Source: Stentor coeruleus (lineage: Eukaryota > Ciliophora > Heterotrichea > Heterotrichida > Stentoridae). From it: 24,418 nt of DNA. Shown here in pieces: positions 1 to 10,026 of this stretch. Under the pieces are notes generated by a model. The model searched no databases and had not been told where the DNA came from. It worked only from the letters and a program-made list of their open reading frames with translations. Positions within the stretch are counted from its first letter, which is position 1; every line of letters starts with the position of its first letter. The stretch lies in assembly GCA_001970955.1 (NCBI GenBank), contig MPUH01001088.1, positions 1-24,418 of the forward strand. Direction: 5' to 3'. The position numbers and the translations under genes are program-made.

Positions 1-602
1 AATGATTTTTCATCGATTTTCCAGTTTTTCCACAGGCCCTGGCCTGTGGTGCATATAAGATATGGGTCTTTTGGGTTGAATGAGATTTTAGATAGACTGA
101 TTGGGAAACTACATTTAGCAATGAGTTTGTCACGATACCAGTCCCAGATTATAGCGAGTAAGTCTCCAGAACCACTTGATGCAGCGAGGAATTTCGAGTC
201 ATAAGAAAAAGCTAGACAGGAAAACTCGTTGATTTTTGAGTCAGAATAACCTAATTGACGCATTCTTTTGAAATAAGCTCCATTTTTCAAGTCAAATATT
301 GAGATGATTGCTGAACTTTCAGTCTCGATATACTCGCCCACTGCTAGAAAACGACGAGATTTCTCTGAAGCTATGGCCATTGAGGTTATTTTAGACACAT
401 GCTGTGGTTCCTAATTATTTTTTACCCTTATAAAGTTGATATCGTTGTTTGATAAGTTCCGAACTGCAATATGCCGGCCTACAGGGTAGAGAATTGAATT
501 ACTTTCTTCATCACTTATACATACGCCTTGGCGGATTTCTGTACATACACTAGATCCAAATGCGTGTAAAAAATCTAGTCTTACGTGTTCAGGTTTTGCC
601 AT
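1..602 (-). CDS. CFAP57: CFAP57/WDR65-like WD40 ciliary protein, 5' part (partial)
   Basis: N-terminal part of a WD40 protein, cut by the left window edge. Exon 1 (602 to 426) starts MAKPEHVRLDF and encodes 59 residues; a 15-nt intron (411-425) follows in phase 0, and exon 2 (410 to 1) stays open for 136 codons. Visible WD40 features are the ILYPVGRHIAVRNL strand, the SMAIASEKSRRFLAVGE blade, SCLAFSYDSKFLAASSG, LAIIWDWYRDKLIAKC and ISFNPKDPYLICTTGQG. The order and spacing match my recollection of the CFAP57 N-terminus, including an opening segment that corresponds to FGxxxxV in the animal protein. CFAP57 is an axonemal protein linked to inner-arm dynein assembly, expected in a ciliate. Other ciliary WD40 proteins (CFAP43/44/251) are the main alternatives. 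The call of a WD40 protein is firm; the exact family is an inference from about 195 residues. Confidence 0.75.
411..425 (-). other. 15-nt spliceosomal intron in CFAP57-like gene
   Basis: The coding strand reads GTAAAAAATAATTAG between codons AGG and GAA (phase 0). It ends in an in-frame TAG if retained, while its removal joins two segments of one WD40 protein. The next 410 nt are open in the same frame. Confidence 0.85.
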
Positions 603-1333
603 TTGAGAATTATTTTCAGTTATTATTAGAATTTGTTTAGCCTTTTTGAGTTAGAAGAGGGTTTATGCGGCTTGAGTATTTATTTATGATAATTCGACGT
701 AGAAAAGTATTAAGTTACTCGTGATAAAATAAGAAGTTTTGAATTTAGGAGGGTAAAGGATTCAGGTTTTTTTAAATTAGAAAGAGTTTTGGAAAATAAA
801 AGGATTATTAATTTGTTGAGTGCTTTAATGNTGGAAAATAAAAGGATTATTAATTTGTTGAGTGCTTTAATGATTTTTATTTATTATGGGTATAATGTTT
901 TAGGTTTTGTTTTGGAGAAAGAATGTGTTTTTTGGTTTCGGTTTTAAATTGAAACAAGATAATATTTATAAAAATTTAATAAAAATAGAATTTTTGGCTG
1001 CCACCTATAATTATAGAATATTGGTAAAATTTTTTTTATTTTGAATCCTAGAATATATAGCTTTGAGTAAGGAAATACAATTTTATTTACAAAGAGTTAT
1101 TTAGCAAAATTAAAGAATTGCATATACTATATATAAATAAAGTCTATCCTATGCTTTACTTGCATAAATTCATTTATATGCCCACATGAAAATAACTATT
1201 TGAAACTAAAACAATGATTATTTATATACGAAAATATGAAATACTACATATAATTTACATAAAATATAAAGATAACAATATTATTTCATAGATATATAAA
1301 ATCTAAATACATAAACCATCCACAAAAAATCCA
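603..1333. other. AT-rich spacer upstream of CFAP57-like gene
   Basis: About 730 nt with no supported gene. It should contain the promoter of the leftward CFAP57-like gene. It also contains one single-N assembly joint with a direct duplication around it (reported separately). No tRNA, rRNA or recognisable control site was seen. Confidence 0.6.
790..872. repeat. 41-bp direct duplication around a single N (assembly joint)
   Basis: Bases 790-830 and 832-872 are identical 41-mers separated only by the N at 831. This is the signature of two contig ends that overlap but were joined with a placeholder base instead of being merged. The real sequence probably has one copy. Confidence 0.9.
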
Positions 1334-1662
1334 CTATTCTTCTTTATCCTTCATCAAAAACTCAATCTCCTTAAAATCATCCTCCAACCTAATAAAAAAA
1401 CTTCTCAACCAAACTTAACAAAAAATCTTCCTTCTTCTCTGTTCCTCAACTAAAAAGTCGCATATCAAATCTCTAAACCTTTCCTCTACTTTTCCACAAA
1501 CCCCAAGCCANTAAAAATCATCCTCCAACCTAATAAAAAAACTTCTCAACCAAACTTAACAAAAAATCTTCCTTCTTCTCTGTTCCCCAACTAAAAAGTC
1601 GCATATCAAATCTCTAAACCTTTCCTCTACTTTTCCACAAACCCCAAGCCATGAAAAACTCA
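1334..1662 (-). other. Possible small minus-strand gene or remnant, interrupted
   Basis: On the minus strand an ATG at 1662 opens MSFSWLGVCGKVEERF and continues for about 35 codons to a TAA; the same frame then continues past the stop with a charged segment (LEDDFKEIEFLMKDKEE) to a TAG at 1334-1336, once the duplicated block around the N at 1511 is collapsed to one copy. Base composition is more C-rich on the plus strand than the flanks, as in local coding DNA. No 15-nt GT...AG intron removes the stop: the GT nearest it gives 16 nt and creates another stop. It could be a short real gene, a pseudogene, or chance. No family recognised. Confidence 0.25.
1373..1651. repeat. 138-bp direct duplication around a single N (assembly joint)
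   Basis: 1373-1510 and 1514-1651 are near-identical; I see one difference (ttcctc against ttcccc). The N at 1511 lies between them. As at 831, the likely cause is unmerged overlapping contig ends, and the single mismatch could be a read error or an allelic difference. Confidence 0.9.
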
Positions 1663-1699
1663 TCTTTGTATAAAAACCTGTAGTTTAACTAAATTAATA

Positions 1700-2569
1700 A
1701 TGAATTCAAAAGAAATTTTACAATTAACAATAGAACTTCCAAAAGGTGGAAGTGACATAATAGTCGTCCACGAAGTTGATGAACCAATAGACTTAGCTTC
1801 ATCATTTTGCAAAAAGCACAATTTAGATACTAAAAACTTAGAAAGTCTAACAAATCTAATTGAACATAACATAGACTTACTTATAGAAGCTGAAAAAACT
1901 CCAGAAAAAGAAAAATTCCATTTAGTAAAACAAGCTGTTGTATTACCTTCACGCAATAGACCAGCATCACCACAACTTATTGATCAAGCTAAACAAGTAT
2001 GTGATGCTTTAACAAAAGTTCAATCAAGAAGGCCAACATCAACTGCACCAACTCAGAAAAAGTATCCAGAAAGAGATAATATTAGCCGATACGGAATAAA
2101 AACACCATCAAAAGCTCCGAGAGTACCACAGAAAAGGTATTATGATAAACTTGACCAGTATTTTACCCTTTTTGAACTCTTTGGACCCAATGCTCAAGGC
2201 AAAATCAGCCCTGAAGCTTTAACAATGCCAGCTTTGCCCCATACTATGATTCAAATTATCGCTCCACTTATAGAAGAACTTAAATCTGCTCATAAAACGA
2301 TAGGTTTTTCTGACTTTACTCAAGCTATGGATCGAATATTATCCACTCTTGAAGATAATACTAAAGCTTTATTACTAGAAACTAATCATAGAAAAGATAC
2401 TACTTTTTCGGCAAGTAAATCAGGGAAAATGACTTTATATGAAAGGCAAATGCTGTTGCGCGCTAAGAATGAAGAAAAACTTAAAGAAAAACGAATGGTA
2501 AAAGAAAATGAGGAATTGCGTGAGTGTAAATTTACCCCTCATATTCGTGCTAATAATTTTCTTAGATAG
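1700..2569 (+). CDS. Ciliate protein with degenerate EF-hand-like core and charged C-terminus
   Basis: 289 residues, single exon, ATG start, TAG stop. Residues 8-64 form a compact N-terminal module (LTIELPKGGSDIIVVHEVDE, then FCKKHNLD), a small-domain pattern I associate with ciliate and other protist proteins. Residues 85-145 are basic and Pro/Ser-rich, probably disordered. Residues 150-215 (LDQYFTLFELFGPNAQGKIS, later GFSDFTQAMDRIL) have the helix-loop-helix rhythm of an EF-hand, but the loop acids are replaced by G, N and Q, so calcium binding is unlikely. The end (245-289) is a charged helix, ERQMLLRAKNEEKLKEKR, followed by CKFTPHI, a short tail seen in many ciliate coiled-coil and cytoskeletal proteins. 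A structural role in the cytoskeleton or cilium is a guess; no named family recognised. Confidence 0.75.
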   Translation: MNSKEILQLTIELPKGGSDIIVVHEVDEPIDLASSFCKKHNLDTKNLESLTNLIEHNIDLLIEAEKTPEKEKFHLVKQAVVLPSRNRPASPQLIDQAKQVCDALTKVQSRRPTSTAPTQKKYPERDNISRYGIKTPSKAPRVPQKRYYDKLDQYFTLFELFGPNAQGKISPEALTMPALPHTMIQIIAPLIEELKSAHKTIGFSDFTQAMDRILSTLEDNTKALLLETNHRKDTTFSASKSGKMTLYERQMLLRAKNEEKLKEKRMVKENEELRECKFTPHIRANNFLR

Positions 2570-3107
2570 TCAATAATAAAAGATTCCTTTCTTTATTCAG
2601 ACAAGATAATTGCAATTGCGTTTATAGTATAATTTCATATTTTTGTATGGAAAAATTATTATATGAATTATAAATTTATTTGTGAGAAATCTTCAATTTT
2701 AAAACTTATTTATGAAGTCTGTGTTCAGATCTTGATTTTAGAGATAATTAGTTTTAGGTAATTATTGCTTTAGTTGTGATACATTTTATGTGGTAAAAGT
2801 TAACATCCCGACATAAAATATTTTTAACAACTGAAACATCAAATCATATAATAAACCGTGAAGATTTTTATAAAAATTATAATTCCTATTATTTTGCTGC
2901 AAATATACTCAGCTAAAATAAGTCTTAATCCATTAAAACATATAAAAAAAATTTTGCCTATACATAACTTCTATCCTAATATAAAAAAAGTTTATTCATT
3001 TTTATAATCATAATTCAAACTTTATCCTAAACAAAATCAAAAACACTCTCTAGGCTAACTAATTCCTATATTTAACTAAAAATTATCATTACAACTCTAA
3101 TATTATT
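2570..3107. other. Intergenic spacer between convergent genes
   Basis: 538 nt between the 3' ends of the EF-hand-like gene (plus) and the small basic-protein gene (minus). It is AT-rich and short in open frames; I see nothing further in it. Confidence 0.6.
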
Positions 3108-3638
3108 TTACATAAGGTGGCCATAAATAGTCGCCCCAGCAAATCTATCGCTTAAACTAGAAGAACTTGAATTTACACAGAACTGAGAGTTTTTGTTTTT
3201 CCCTTCGTTGATATCTAAAAATCCTAAAGGCGAAGGTAGTTTTCTTATGTTCATATAAGATTGTTTTTTTTGTTTTTTAGGAAGAATCATAGTTTTTTTA
3301 GCTTTTAATATAGGACTTGGGCATCTTAATTTGAGTTCTTTGAAAATAAAAGGTTTCTGATGATTATTAAGTGAGAATTTAGGGTAAAAATGCTTGTCTT
3401 TACATGAAAAGTTCTGAGGTTTTTTTTCTATAATGTTTTTTCTATCTGATATGTTAGATCTACATTGAGATTTAGGCCTTTTTATTTTTAGGTTGTCAGT
3501 CCCGTTTAGTTTGTCTTCGATAATTCTTTTTACTTCTTCTAAGCTCACTGGAGTTTGAACTCTGAAAGGCTTGGCTAGTCTAGTATATGGAAATTGTCTT
3601 TGCTGAAATGAGAAAATATGATTAAAGTTGGGGTCCAT
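3108..3638 (-). CDS. Small basic, probably disordered protein of unknown function
   Basis: 176 residues from ATG at 3638. It is strongly basic and low in hydrophobic core, with runs such as KKTMILPKKQKKQ and SSSSSLSD. Residues 25-45 (RVQTPVSLEEVKRIIEDKL) are the only clear helix. No signal peptide or membrane segment. The C-terminus, RFAGATIYGHLM, resembles the FAGA start of a short proline-rich motif found in several small eukaryotic proteins, but the proline part is absent. The terminal ATGTAA overlaps a perfect 15-nt intron-like string (3107-3121 region, GTAAAATAATATTAG); if spliced, the last residue changes and about seven more follow. I kept the unspliced end. Frame length and composition support a real gene; function unknown. 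Confidence 0.6.
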   Translation of the reverse strand: MDPNFNHIFSFQQRQFPYTRLAKPFRVQTPVSLEEVKRIIEDKLNGTDNLKIKRPKSQCRSNISDRKNIIEKKPQNFSCKDKHFYPKFSLNNHQKPFIFKELKLRCPSPILKAKKTMILPKKQKKQSYMNIRKLPSPLGFLDINEGKNKNSQFCVNSSSSSLSDRFAGATIYGHLM

Positions 3639-4520
3639 ACTTAAGAATTTATTTTAATTTGCCTTCTAATACACAAATCTTATACTAATGATGATTTTTT
3701 TAAGGGTTTGGATTCATTGAAATCCTAAACTAATAACAAATAGTTTTTATGATAAAAATTTCAGCAATATGCATTTTATTCAAACTCCCTATACAAAAGT
3801 TAAAATTTTTACTCAACTATGAATTTTACACTACTTCACGACTCATATAAACTATGATTCAGCCTAGATTCCAACATCAACTCTAAGAGCTAAACAAATC
3901 CTAATAAAATCTTAGAACAAAATTCTCTCATTCTAATATCATAAAAACTAAAATTTTTTTTACATATATTAATTTATTAAGCTTTTAGGTTATAGGCATA
4001 CCTTAAAACTTATCTTGATCAATAAAATTATGGAAAATGAGAATATCTAACTATTAAAATTTTTTTTTACGTTGGGATACCAAGCATGTAAATTGATTGA
4101 TATAATAACAAATATTCTTGTCATAAGTATCATTCAAAAAAGAATCTTATTTTCAAAATCAAATTCTTTGATAAAACAGCCTAAAGTCACTATGCAAAAA
4201 AAAATTCCTAACCAAAATTATAATTTATCATGTATAATGAAGATTAATCAGTCTACTCAGACTACTTTAGTTGCAATTTAAATCAAAGTAAGCTTTAATA
4301 TCCTCATTCCCTCAGATATCATGCCAAACACAGAATATCCCAAAAAAATAAACCAGCATTTACCATTTAAATTTTATCCAAATCGCATATTTTAAAGAAA
4401 TAATAACCAAACTAATCATAAGCCTCTTTCAAAAACTTCTCTATCAATAAATTCATTATAGATTCTTTTTATATATATAAAAACTATACACAAAAAAAGT
4501 TTCTCCTAAATTTTCTAACT
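3639..4520. other. Intergenic spacer, no supported gene
   Basis: About 880 nt of AT-rich sequence between two minus-strand genes. A 69-codon plus-strand frame (4072-4281) begins with TTG, is low in complexity and resembles nothing I recognise, so it is not called. The 3' end of the aminopeptidase transcript and the promoter of the small basic-protein gene should lie here. Confidence 0.55.
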
Positions 4521-5441
4521 TTATTTTTCTATTAAAACCTTCCTATCAGTAAGTATCTCACAACCTTCATCAGTAATAAGAATTGTATGTTCATATTGAG
4601 CTGACAACCCACCAGTCATATCAGCAATAGTCCACCCATCATCCCATACACCAAGTTTATAATCTGGGTTTTCCATAACAATAGGTTCAATAGTAAAAGC
4701 CATCCCAGGTTTCATTTCCACTCTAGTTTCATTGGTATTATTCATCACAGGTGGAGGCATATGCATATTAGCCCCAATCCCATGTCCTAAAAACTCATGA
4801 CATACAGCAAATCCAAAAGATTTCACATAATTCTCAATAACCTCCCCAATAAGCCTCATTTCTACTCCAGGTTTACATATTTTTATAGCTTTCCAAACTG
4901 ACTCTCTAGTAACTTCAACTAATTTATGCACATCTTTATTAGGAACTTTTCCTATTATAGCCATATCACTATTATCCCCATAATGCCCATCAATAAAAGC
5001 TGTAACATCAAAATTCACTATATCTCCATCTTGTAATGGTCTAAGATTTGGCACTCCATGACAGACTATTTCGTTTACTGATGTGCATAAGGATTTAGGA
5101 AATCCCATAAAATATACACCGCTTGGATATGCTTTATTTGAAATTATATAATTGTGTACGATTTTATCGATTTGTTCTGTTGTTATTCCTGGTTTTGCAT
5201 TATCAAGAGCTACTTGTAAAGCTCCTGCAGCTATTTTGCTTGCTTTACGCATTTTTTCTATGGATGATGCGGATAGGATTTCTACATCGCCTTTGAAGGT
5301 TGATGTGTATTCACCTTTACCTTTTGTTTTGTAGTAAAATGGCTTTGGGATGTCGTCTGGAATTGGAGAGTGTGGTAGGACTCGGTATTGGCTTGGGCTT
5401 TGTAATGGAAAGACCCCACGAATACTTCGAAATCTACTCAT
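4521..5441 (-). CDS. Type I methionine aminopeptidase (organelle MAP1D-like)
   Basis: 306 residues; removes the initiator methionine from nascent proteins. All five metal ligands can be placed: D145 (NFDV), D156 (YGDNSD), H220 (FLGHGIG), E252 (TIEPIV) and E284 (QYEHT), with spacing close to the bacterial enzyme (11, 64, 32, 32). H128 in VCHGVP is the expected substrate-binding histidine. The zinc-finger N-terminus of the cytosolic type I enzyme is missing. Instead the first ~50 residues begin MSRFRSIRGVF, basic and free of acids at first, which would fit mitochondrial import, followed by a Pro-rich linker as in METAP1D proteins. Single exon; ATG at 5441, stop TAA. The enzyme family is near certain, the location is an inference. 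Confidence 0.95.
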   Translation of the reverse strand: MSRFRSIRGVFPLQSPSQYRVLPHSPIPDDIPKPFYYKTKGKGEYTSTFKGDVEILSASSIEKMRKASKIAAGALQVALDNAKPGITTEQIDKIVHNYIISNKAYPSGVYFMGFPKSLCTSVNEIVCHGVPNLRPLQDGDIVNFDVTAFIDGHYGDNSDMAIIGKVPNKDVHKLVEVTRESVWKAIKICKPGVEMRLIGEVIENYVKSFGFAVCHEFLGHGIGANMHMPPPVMNNTNETRVEMKPGMAFTIEPIVMENPDYKLGVWDDGWTIADMTGGLSAQYEHTILITDEGCEILTDRKVLIEK

Positions 5442-5520
5442 ATTTTCATTAAAAGGGAATTTTGGATAAAGATTTAGCAGGAGTAGTTTAAGATTAGGAT
5501 GGGAATTTTAAAGTGAGTAT

Positions 5521-5640
5521 TTTTTTTGAAAGAATATTGTGGAAATTCTATATGGTGTAATTGCTAATTTTGGGTATTTTTTTTTGAGGGAATATATTGT
5601 GGAAATTCTATATGGTATAATTGAAATTTTTGGTATTTTA
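5521..5640. repeat. Diverged 60-bp tandem repeat
   Basis: Two adjacent units (5521-5580 and 5581-5640) share the exact core attgtggaaattctatatgg and similar T-rich ends, with scattered substitutions. Divergence argues for a genuine old duplication, unlike the N-linked repeats. Confidence 0.8.
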
Positions 5641-6593
5641 GTATATGATTAAAGGTAGAATAATGAGATGATTTTTAGGGTAAATATGAGAAAGATTAGA
5701 TTTTTTGATGATAATAGATTAGGTTCTGATGAATGTAATTTATTGAAAAATATAGTTTTTATATTTTCCCGGCATCTCATTCCAAAATTTGATATTCTAG
5801 CCTAAAAAAACACATATAATATTTGATTTACATTATTTTTCTTATCGAAATATAAAAGTGCCTAATATTTGTTGAAGGTTGATGATTTACGCAAAATTCT
5901 ATAAGTTTTATTTTTTATACTTAAGTCTATGATTGCCATATATAAAAATATGCGATTTGCTATTATATTTTTTTAATCTTAAATAATATTAAACACTTAT
6001 CCTTATCTTGTTTGCATATAGCTTAAGACTCAGTATATATTATCATAATCAACTATTTTATTTTAAAAACTTCATAATATTTATCAAATAAAAAAATCAA
6101 AAGTATTTAAAGATATAATTTATGCAAGATCAATTATAAGTAGTTGATTAAAGTAAAATAATACAAAATAATATAAAAATTACTTTACGTCCTATTAAAT
6201 AAGCCTTAATGATTGTTGTTTATATAAAGAACTACCTTTTAAGTCTTTGATTAGCCTTAGATATTATTATAATAAACACTAATAAATGTCTAGCAAACTG
6301 TTAAAACTTAAGTTGTATCAAATTATTAGAAATTACAAGAAACCTCATCGTTATTCATACTTAAAACGCTGATTTAAAAAAAATAAATCTAATCATTGAC
6401 TTTATAATAAGGATTTTTTCACATATGATAAGCAAATTATCTATCCTAGAAGCTAATTTTTCTACTTATAATACTAGTTAATATTATCAGAATCTTATAT
6501 AAATAATTAATTTACTCATTTTGTTACGTAATATATAAAATATATATAATATATATCCAATAATATACCATTTATTTATATATAAATAGTTAT

Positions 6594-6642
6594 ATGGTTA
6601 CATATTTAAACAACTTTCAATACAAATATAAAATATAAAATA
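6594..6642 (+). promoter_or_regulatory. Conserved proximal promoter/5' leader of Myb gene 1
   Basis: The 49 nt before the ATG align without gaps to 9978-10026 before Myb gene 2, with 7 differences by my count. Shared blocks include atggttacat, tttaaa and tataaaata immediately before the start. Farther upstream the two copies are much less similar, so this block is either functionally constrained or the 5' leader. Confidence 0.5.
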
Positions 6643-7365
6643 ATGGTTAAAAGGAATTCACGTAAAATCAAACTCTGGGCTCTTGAGGTAATATTTATCT
6701 AGGAAGATTTGGCTTTAAGAGATATAGCTGAGAAATTTAACTCAAAAAACTGGAAAATCATCGCGAAAAATGTTTCTGAGAAAATTGGAACTATACGTAC
6801 TTTCAAACAATGCAGAGATCGTTGGCTAAATTATCTAAATAAAGGTATAAATAAAAGTTCTTTTACAGATTATGAAATAGACATACTTATAAGCATTCAA
6901 GAAGTGTATCAGAATAGGTGGATTGATATGGCTAAAAAGCTAAAAGGACGTACTGGAAATCAAATAAAGAATTTCTTCCATGCAATGATTAGAAGAAACA
7001 TTCGAAAGTTCAACAAAGGCAAAAACAATGATGAAAAACTAGAATTCATATCAATGAAAATGCTTAACAACTCAGAAATCAGAAAAATTCTCTTAGCTAA
7101 AAAAAATGTACCTCGGGCTATTATTTCTAAAACCAAACTTTCTAATGATGCAATTTATTATATGCAATCACTCAAAGACCAAAAAATTCAAACAGAAACT
7201 GGTAAAAATGCTGTTTATGCTGCCGATTTTTCTTGTAATCTTGAATTACCGACAGAGGATGAAATAATGACAAAATGTTCGTTTGAAAATATTTTCAATA
7301 TGTACCAATACTGTACAGAATATTTATTGCCAACCTGCAGCATTCAAAATCTGTTTCTCTCATAA
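6643..7365 (+). CDS. Two-repeat Myb DNA-binding protein, copy 1
   Basis: 235 residues after removing a 15-nt intron (6688-6702): exon 1 (6643-6687) gives MVKRNSRKIKLWALE, exon 2 continues EDLALRDIAEKF. Repeat 1 has W12, W32 and W56 (TFKQCRDRWLNYL); repeat 2 has F69, W88 and F106 with the recognition helix GRTGNQIKNFFHAMIRR. Both repeats resemble R2 and R3 of c-Myb-type factors, so sequence-specific DNA binding in the nucleus is expected. The C-terminal half (about 120-235) has no known domain, but it keeps several blocks in common with copy 2, including KLEFISM, KLSNDAIY and MYQYCTEYLLP. Start chosen because only this ATG supplies the first tryptophan and the acidic EED of repeat 1. Function beyond DNA binding is unknown. 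Confidence 0.88.
6688..6702 (+). other. 15-nt intron in Myb gene 1
   Basis: GTAATATTTATCTAG, phase 0, between GAG and GAA. It carries an in-frame TAG if retained. Removal restores a full first Myb repeat (W..LEED). Confidence 0.92.
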
Positions 7366-9977
7366 AAAATAGTAATAGATATTATTAATATGGTAACTGA
7401 GGAACTAATATGGAAGAATTTTAGTATTTGCACCTGGGGTTAAATGTATAAAAAAGTGTTTGAAAACTTTTTATATTGAATATATAGCAAATAAGCGAAG
7501 TAAGATATTGATAATTATTATTTGAATAAAATTATAATCAAATTTAGACAATATATTTTGATTAGGGACTAGATTTCAAGTAATACAATACTTATTTCTT
7601 CTTAATACCAGGAATGTGTTTAGAGTATTATCATCTATACCAAATATATTCTAAGCTAAATATGGTAATAAATCAAAGCACAAAACTTCTCTACCAAAAG
7701 ACGCATTCCAAAATTCTAGAAAATTGTATTTTATAATAGAATTTCCTATGTATAAACTAATCCAAATATCACCCTAAATAATAAAATGCATGCTTTATGT
7801 TTTTACAAAAAAGTTATTGTAAAAACAGTAGCTTTAAAGTATAAATTTATCCCTATAATGTTAAACAAAATTTTGATAAATATTTCTGTATCGGGAAAAT
7901 TTTAATTAATCTGCTTCGAAATATTAGTATTAATATAATATCGAGCATAGTTTAGTAGGAGTAATTTTATAACATAAAGAAAGTTTTAATATAATTTAGT
8001 CATATTAAATGGGGAAAAATTATTACGATATTATATTTTGTATAAAGCTTATTATGGATTTTATTTTTACTGTAACTTTTTTAACTCGATCATAGAATAA
8101 GATTGCAAATATATGATTTGCTTATAGAAAAATTAATTAATATCTTGAAAAGAAATACTTCGCCTACAGAAAAAATAATTGCTAAATCATAGGCTTACTT
8201 GTGTAAAAACTTTTATAATAAAGTTTTTTATAGCTTTATTTCTGTACTAGTCAATATCTAATGCAAAAATAAACTTTAAAATGCTATGTTTTAGTCCAAA
8301 TCAAAGTTTTTTAGTCCAAAAATTCTGAATGCTTTAAAGGGAAAAAAGTTAAGAGTCAGAAAATCAACCCTACACATCCTGTATAGATTTCTTGGAAAAA
8401 CAGATTTTTATATGTTTAGAGAGTGCAAAGATAGCTTTAAAAACGAAAATATTGAATTGGATATTATTAAGAACTTATAAAATCTAGGTAAACCTGTTAT
8501 ATCAAATTTATTTAGCCCTTTTATCCAAAACTACTTCAAAACAAATTACGATAGGCTAAATTTTAGATAATATACAAATTAGAACTGTATATCATAAGCA
8601 ACAATTAAAATCCAAAAGAATAAGTATTCTCACCTATAATATTGATTTGATTATGCTCTGTATTCTCACCTATAATATTGATTTGATTATGCTCTAGTAG
8701 AATATAAGAATCTAAAAAAAAGAAATAAGTTCTACCTTAAACCCTGAAATTTGCATCTTAAACATTAAATTAACATTAAGTAGTATCATCACATTTGGAA
8801 ACCTCAATACTTAAACTAAGTATACAGAAGTTGATATAGAAAAAAATATTGATTAAATTTTATGCTCTGATTTTAGATAAACTATACTTTAAATTAAACT
8901 TTAATTATAATAATTTTTCTTTCTTAATGTAATGCTTATTTGTTGTTTAAACTGCTAGAAAAACTCCAACCTAAAAAATAATATTTTGTTACTTTGGCAA
9001 AGTAAATATATTATTTAATATATTCTATTGTTCTTGTTATAAATATAAAATGAATTTGATATTTTGATAAGATTGATACTTTATTATAAATTCTATAAGT
9101 TTTTATACATGAACTATCATTGCCATACATAAAAAATATTCGATTATGTTATAGTAAATATGTTTATTTTTTAAATATGAATAAATAGTTATGCTTATCT
9201 TGCTTATTTGTATAGCTAAGGTTTAGTTTAGTATATATTATAATTAGTTATATTATTGAAAGTATCACAGATGATATTTATTAAATATAAATAATCAAAG
9301 ATATTTAAAGTTATAATTGAATAAAATTAGGTATTTATAGTCGCAGAGAAGTAAAAGCACACTAACTACTATAAAGATCAGACGTATATACTTATAAGTT
9401 AAGCTATTCATGTTATTTAAGAGACTCCAATTAGTTATAATACATATTTTATCAAACTAATAGATTTTATGATGAAGTTTTTATGTTAGATATAGTAATA
9501 AAATCTGATAAAAATTAAATTCCAAACATAATGCATTTTTTACTTTCAAGATCCTTTGATGTATAAAAAACCCACACTACTTGTATCATAACATTCTGAA
9601 AACCTCAAATTATATAATTATAACCTTTACAAAGTCTTAGTTCCAATTAGGATAAAATATGCAATACACTAACGAATACAAACATCTGAGGTTTAAAACA
9701 ACTTAAGCAAAAGAGTAAAAAAAATACAATAAATGAAATACTTATACTGGATTTAAGTCTTATATTAATCAAAGATAAACTAGATATAATAATACTTGCT
9801 TAAGTAGGTTATAAAATGAATTTGTAAAATAATTTTACTTGGCACTTGTATAAAGAAGTAAATTTTCATATAATTTTCAAAGTTATCTTATATTAATATA
9901 CAATAGAATCTTTTCGATTTTACAAGGGTGAATATATGATGAGTATATTAATTTTATAAAAAATATTAGAATGCACA
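7366..9977. other. Long intergenic region between the two Myb genes
   Basis: About 2.6 kb of AT-rich sequence without a supported gene. The part from 7366 to about 8360 is the downstream flank of Myb 1 and aligns loosely with 10756 to about 12240; for example taatagatattatt just after both stops, and tataaagcttattatggatt near 8040 against tataaagtttattatagatt near 11680. From about 9050 the upstream flank of Myb 2 begins, with gccatacataaaaaatattcg matching about 5940. A 60-codon frame without a start codon near 8300-8480 is within chance expectation. Confidence 0.6.
8624..8695. repeat. Perfect 36-bp tandem direct repeat (2 copies)
   Basis: 8624-8659 and 8660-8695 are identical and directly adjacent (unit starts gtattctcacctataatatt). 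It lies in non-coding DNA between the Myb genes. Either a recent slippage duplication or an assembly overlap that was closed without an N. Confidence 0.9.
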
Positions 9978-10026
9978 ATGGTTACATCTTTAAAAAGCTT
10001 TACATATAAATATATAATATAAAATA
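9978..10026 (+). promoter_or_regulatory. Conserved proximal promoter/5' leader of Myb gene 2
   Basis: Counterpart of 6594-6642: 49 nt, ungapped, 42 identical by my count, ending tataaaata directly before the ATG. Confidence 0.5.

Larger units (their letters stand above)
5442..6642. other. Intergenic region upstream of Myb gene 1 (left duplication unit)
   Basis: 1.2 kb between the divergent aminopeptidase and Myb gene 1, with no supported gene. It contains a diverged 60-bp tandem repeat (5521-5640). From about 5880 onward it can be aligned by eye to about 9070 onward, the region upstream of Myb gene 2. The last 49 nt before the start codon match the corresponding 49 nt of Myb gene 2 without gaps. 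Confidence 0.65.

Noticed and set aside
1660..1956. 98-codon minus-strand frame
   Set aside because: Antisense shadow of the EF-hand-like gene at 1700-2569.
4072..4281. 69-codon plus-strand frame
   Set aside because: Starts with TTG, low-complexity AT-rich composition, no recognisable motif; length is within chance for this composition.
6538..6590. TA-rich near-palindromic tract upstream of Myb 1
   Set aside because: Simple AT repetition expected at this base composition; no evidence of an origin or a structured RNA.
8300..8480. About 60 open plus-strand codons (FFSPKILNALKGKKLRVRK...) ending in TAA
   Set aside because: No start codon, no 15-nt intron that would supply one, and the counterpart in the right duplication unit near 12130-12250 is not open.
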